A stretch of 64,000 nt of DNA from Paenibacillus marchantiae (GTDB taxonomy: Bacteria > Bacillota > Bacilli > Paenibacillales > Paenibacillaceae): the NCBI RefSeq assembly GCF_028771845.1, contig NZ_CP118270.1:434001-498000 (forward strand), read 5' to 3'. This document shows, piece by piece, positions 60,990-64,000 of the stretch; position 1 is the stretch's first letter, and every line of letters starts with the position of its first letter. A model generated the notes under the pieces. The model made no database searches and was not told where the DNA came from. It saw only the letters and a program-made list of their open reading frames with translations. The position numbers and the translations under genes were made by a program.

Positions 60990-62336
60990 TTATGCCCAGG
61001 TCGGTTGTACTTTGAACAGCGGTACTTCTTCCCCGACTTTTTCATTCGATGCTTTAACTGCATCCAGCTTAGGCTCTTCAACCGAAATACGATAAATATC
61101 GGCTCCAAGTCCGTTAAGCTTCTCAGCGAGATGTACGTAGCCACGGTCGATGTGATGAACACCACCCACTTCCGTTGTACCTTCAGCAACAAGACCCGCG
61201 ATAATAAGTGCGGCACCCGCACGCAAATCGGTAGCAGTTACTTTGGCACCCTTCAGCTTGGCATTGCCCGTGATGATGGACGAACGTCCTTCAACTTTGA
61301 TCTCCGCATTCATCAATTGGAATTCATCCACATGCATGAAGCGATTTTCAAAAACAGTCTCTGTTACAACACTGGTTCCCTCAGAGGCAAGCAAAAGCGC
61401 CATCATTTGGGATTGCATATCGGTAGGGAAACCTGGGTATGGTAATGTTTTCACATCCACAGCCTTGAGCGGACGATCCGCAATGACACGAACGCCATTC
61501 TCGTCAGGATGAATGGTTACACCCATCTCTTCCAGCTTCGCAATAACAGAACCTAAGTGGTCTGAAATCGCACCTTCGATATACACATCACCACCGGAGA
61601 TTGCAGCAGCAGCCATATAGGTACCCGCTTCAACCCGGTCAGGAATGACGGTATGCTTCACGCCAGACAGTTTCTCCACACCTTCGATGCGGATGACTCC
61701 TGTTCCAGCACCTCGTACTTTGGCACCCATTCCATTCAGGAAGTTGGCAAGATCCACGATTTCTGGTTCTTTTGCCGCATTCTCAAGAACAGTTACACCT
61801 TCAGCCAATGTTGCAGCCATCATAATATTTTGAGTGGCACCTACAGAAGCCACATCTAGATAAATTTTCGCGCCACGCAACCGTCCTTGGCTACGAGCTT
61901 CTATATAGCCTTGGCCCAAGCTAATCTCAGCGCCCATGGCTTCAAAACCTTTCAAATGCTGATCAATAGGCCGTGTACCGATGGCACATCCACCAGGAAG
62001 CGAAATTCTTGTATGACCCATACGCGTCAACAATGGCCCCATGACCAGAAATGACGCCCGCATTTTACTTACCCATTCATATGGTGCCTCACAGGAAGTA
62101 AGTTTCTCCGCATTTACGGTAATCACTTCGTCCCGGTATGTAACACCCGCTCCCAGCGATTCCAACACCTTGTTAATCGTCATCACATCGTCTAGAGGAG
62201 GAGCGTCAATAATAACGCTTTGTCCTTCTTCCCCTAAGAGAGAGGCAGCGATGATCGGAAGAACAGAATTTTTAGCGCCGCTAACTTTGACACTTCCGGT
62301 CAACCTTTTGCCACCGCGGACGATAAATTTGCTCAT
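60990..62336 (-). CDS. murA: UDP-N-acetylglucosamine 1-carboxyvinyltransferase
   Basis: A 448-residue MurA, first committed step of peptidoglycan synthesis. K22 (AKNSVLPI) and the PEP-reactive C117 ([11 protein letters not shown]) are present, so it would be inhibited by fosfomycin. ATG 62336 is seven bases after GGAGGG; the ATG three bases earlier is a close alternative. The gene order atpC-DUF1146-murA-spoIID is that of Bacillus murAA. Confidence 0.96.
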   Translation of the reverse strand: MSKFIVRGGKRLTGSVKVSGAKNSVLPIIAASLLGEEGQSVIIDAPPLDDVMTINKVLESLGAGVTYRDEVITVNAEKLTSCEAPYEWVSKMRASFLVMGPLLTRMGHTRISLPGGCAIGTRPIDQHLKGFEAMGAEISLGQGYIEARSQGRLRGAKIYLDVASVGATQNIMMAATLAEGVTVLENAAKEPEIVDLANFLNGMGAKVRGAGTGVIRIEGVEKLSGVKHTVIPDRVEAGTYMAAAAISGGDVYIEGAISDHLGSVIAKLEEMGVTIHPDENGVRVIADRPLKAVDVKTLPYPGFPTDMQSQMMALLLASEGTSVVTETVFENRFMHVDEFQLMNAEIKVEGRSSIITGNAKLKGAKVTATDLRAGAALIIAGLVAEGTTEVGGVHHIDRGYVHLAEKLNGLGADIYRISVEEPKLDAVKASNEKVGEEVPLFKVQPTWA

Positions 62337-62856
62337 CATGGTTCCCTCCGCGCTTTTATTCCCTTTTCTTCATTCCGGAATACGTAAGCCCTTCTGTAAT
62401 AGAAAAGACTGTTGCTGTGTGTGGAATTTCGACATAGCCTGGCAAATAATGCCCTTGATGTCTATTCAGAAAAGAATTGGTTTATGATCCATATCGATGA
62501 TACCACGTGCGTTGCATGATGCCCTCCGACTTGTAAATGTAATGCCTTACAGGCCAGCAAACATCTGAACAGACAGATTGGGATGATTAGTAGCCGGATT
62601 CAACCGGATATCCCGTTTATAACCACAAAATAAGTGAACAATTGTGAATTCCCTAACTTCCATCATAACATTGTTGAATTGTACGATACAAGCATTTTTA
62701 CATAAAACATCTCAAATTCATCCAATTCCACGTCACACTTTTTTCTTAATTTCTTTGCCGACAACTCATACTCTAATTGTTAACACAATTAATCGATGTT
62801 ATTCGACATTACACTGCTTGAAGAACCTAACAGATGATTAACCAACCATCTCAACA

Positions 62857-63114
62857 TTAAAACAAATGGCGCAACATTTGTGTCCATGACAAATAGTCAA
62901 TGACAAAGCCTGAAACAGCATGCCCAAGTATAATGGCCAACAGTAAATGTAACAGTCTTCCCTGTGCTCCTCGTGGCTGCCTGATGATTAAATCCAGCTT
63001 GAGATTCTGCAAAGCCCACCACGACAACGCTATACATAAAAGAGAGACGATAATCGAAACTAAGCCATTCGTACTTAATGTCTGGTTCAACTGATTTGTC
63101 AGGTCAGTATCCAT
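62857..63114 (-). CDS. DUF1146 (YwzB-like) membrane protein
   Basis: An 85-residue protein with two membrane segments (VSIIVSLLCIALSWWALQ and HLLLAIILGHAVSGFVIDYL). ATG 63114 follows GGAGG by about ten bases. It matches the YwzB family between atpC and murA in Bacillus. Function unknown. The stretch 62337-62856 upstream of murA contains no convincing gene. Confidence 0.85.
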   Translation of the reverse strand: MDTDLTNQLNQTLSTNGLVSIIVSLLCIALSWWALQNLKLDLIIRQPRGAQGRLLHLLLAIILGHAVSGFVIDYLSWTQMLRHLF

Positions 63115-63429
63115 ATATTCATTACCTCCACATTTGTTGCAGCGATCAGCATAATTATGCCTGGCATCCATAACTTGTTAGAACAATGGAATGACTTGAA
63201 CACAACGTACTGAGCCTACTGTCAGACTTACTCCTGCTATGCAGGAAATCTGGATGCCCAATCACGGAGCAGCAACAATCTGGCTGTGAATGACTATGGA
63301 ATTCATCAACGCAGCTTCCTGCATCTGCTGACTCTATGGAATATAGGCTCTTTCATCATACATTGTCAATTACATTGATTTCCACTTTGATAATATTTTA
63401 AATTCAAAATGCCGGGATTTTGTGACTAA

Positions 63430-63501
63430 AACGACATAAAAGAGCGTTATTTCGATATCGATCCTGTCATTTCCTCGGAAATAATTTGGATTTCCGTCGT
63501 T
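63430..63501. other. Structured intergenic segment
   Basis: Closed by AACGAC/GTCGTT, with ATTTCC-TC-GGAAAT and CGATATCG inside. It is the only structure noticed in the gene-free 63115-63670. Confidence 0.35.
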
Positions 63502-63674
63502 AAAAATGGTTCCAACAGTGATCATTATCGCCACGACTTTAGTCCTACATTCTATTCAACTGCCCATAAACGGTGAATACAATTAACTTTATTTGCCGTT
63601 AAATCAAGAGCTTCAACCGAAGAAAATGACCATATATTTTACTGTAACTGGAAAAGGAAACGTTCCAAAAACTC

Positions 63675-63704
63675 AAAAAAGCCCGGCAGACTAAGCCGCC
63701 AGGC
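63675..63704 (-). terminator. atp operon terminator
   Basis: Stem GCCCGGCA paired imperfectly with GCCAGGC, followed on the minus strand by TTTTTTGAG, 14 bases after the atpC stop. Confidence 0.8.
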
Positions 63705-63717
63705 TCCAGTGAACAGT

Positions 63718-64000
63718 TTATTTGCCGTATACGTTGATCCGGTTAACCGCTTTTTGCAGAGCAATCTCTGCCCGACGGTGATCAAAATGATCCTGATTGC
63801 TTTGGCTGCTGAGACGGCGTTCTGCCCGCTCTTTCGCCGCACGCGCACGGTCCACATCGATACTTTCCGGGAATTCGGCACTTTCTGCGAGGACAACAAC
63901 CTTATCTTTACGGACTTCGATAAAACCGCCGCCAATAGCGACCTGCTTGTTCTGTTTTCCGTTTTTGATAATGATTGGTGCGATCTGCAATGGTGTAACC
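63718..64000 (-). CDS. atpC: ATP synthase epsilon subunit, 5' end outside window
   Basis: The last 94 codons of AtpC. The beta-sandwich end (VAIGGGFIEVRKDKVVVLAESAEF) and the C-terminal helical hairpin (RARAAKERAERRL, AEIALQKAVNRI) are complete. The frame is open to the window edge, so the start lies beyond 64000. The epsilon subunit couples rotation and regulates ATPase activity. Confidence 0.92.
   Translation of the reverse strand, partial: VTPLQIAPIIIKNGKQNKQVAIGGGFIEVRKDKVVVLAESAEFPESIDVDRARAAKERAERRLSSQSNQDHFDHRRAEIALQKAVNRINVYGK

Overview
The window looks like chromosomal DNA of a Paenibacillus-type Firmicute. It carries a sporulation gene set (spoIID, spoIIQ, spoIIID, an alpha/beta SASP), Gram-positive flagellar and competence clusters ordered as in Bacillus, SLH-domain surface proteins with csaB, and many rho-independent terminators. 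Almost every gene is on the minus strand; the only convincing plus-strand gene is the transposase of one IS3-family element.

Layout from left to right. 1-1078: 5' part of fliD, then flaG, with a sigma-D-like promoter. 1115-9970: an eight-gene surface-glycan cassette placed between flaG and the flagellin gene. It contains a giant GT2/TPR/CDP-glycerol-transferase-like protein, a HisC-like PLP enzyme, a LicC-like nucleotidyltransferase, LicD, two methyltransferases, a HAD phosphatase and a second nucleotidyltransferase, preceded by its own sigma-D promoter. 10195-16402: hag, csrA, fliW, yviE-like, flgL, flgK, flgN, flgM, yvyF-like. 16715-19855: comFC and comFA, both full of DNA hairpins; comFA appears frameshifted. 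20407-25772: a small membrane protein, degU, degS and a secreted phosphodiester-glycosidase-like protein. 26061-27327: an IS3-family element that has split a terminator hairpin. 27385-44761: large secreted proteins, three with SLH domains, interrupted by metK, a SASP gene and small genes. 44925-50341: a cell-wall polymer cluster (tagO-like, tagA, csaB, DUF5693). 50581-64000: pgcA-like, fabZ, a small membrane gene, flhP, flhO, mbl, spoIIID, spoIIQ, spoIID, murA, a DUF1146 gene and the 3' part of atpC.

How the parts connect. Sequence-level sigma-D promoters precede hag, flgM, flaG-fliD, flhO-flhP and the glycan cassette, so the cassette most likely modifies flagellin or is made together with flagella. 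FliW and CsrA control hag, whose leader carries a near-consensus CsrA site. CsaB pyruvylates the wall polymer that SLH domains bind, and three SLH proteins are encoded just before it, so 27-50 kb is essentially a surface-layer locus.

Most notable non-coding signals: (1) a dispersed structured repeat of about 110-150 nt in three diverged copies (46156-46304, 52873-52981, 58504-58653) with compensatory stem changes; (2) a large cruciform plus 113-bp tandem repeats between flhO and flhP; (3) arrays of perfect hairpins inside the comFC and comFA reading frames; (4) two tandem in-frame translation starts on the S-layer gene; (5) a probable ATT start codon on fliW. All calls come from reading the sequence; no database search was run.
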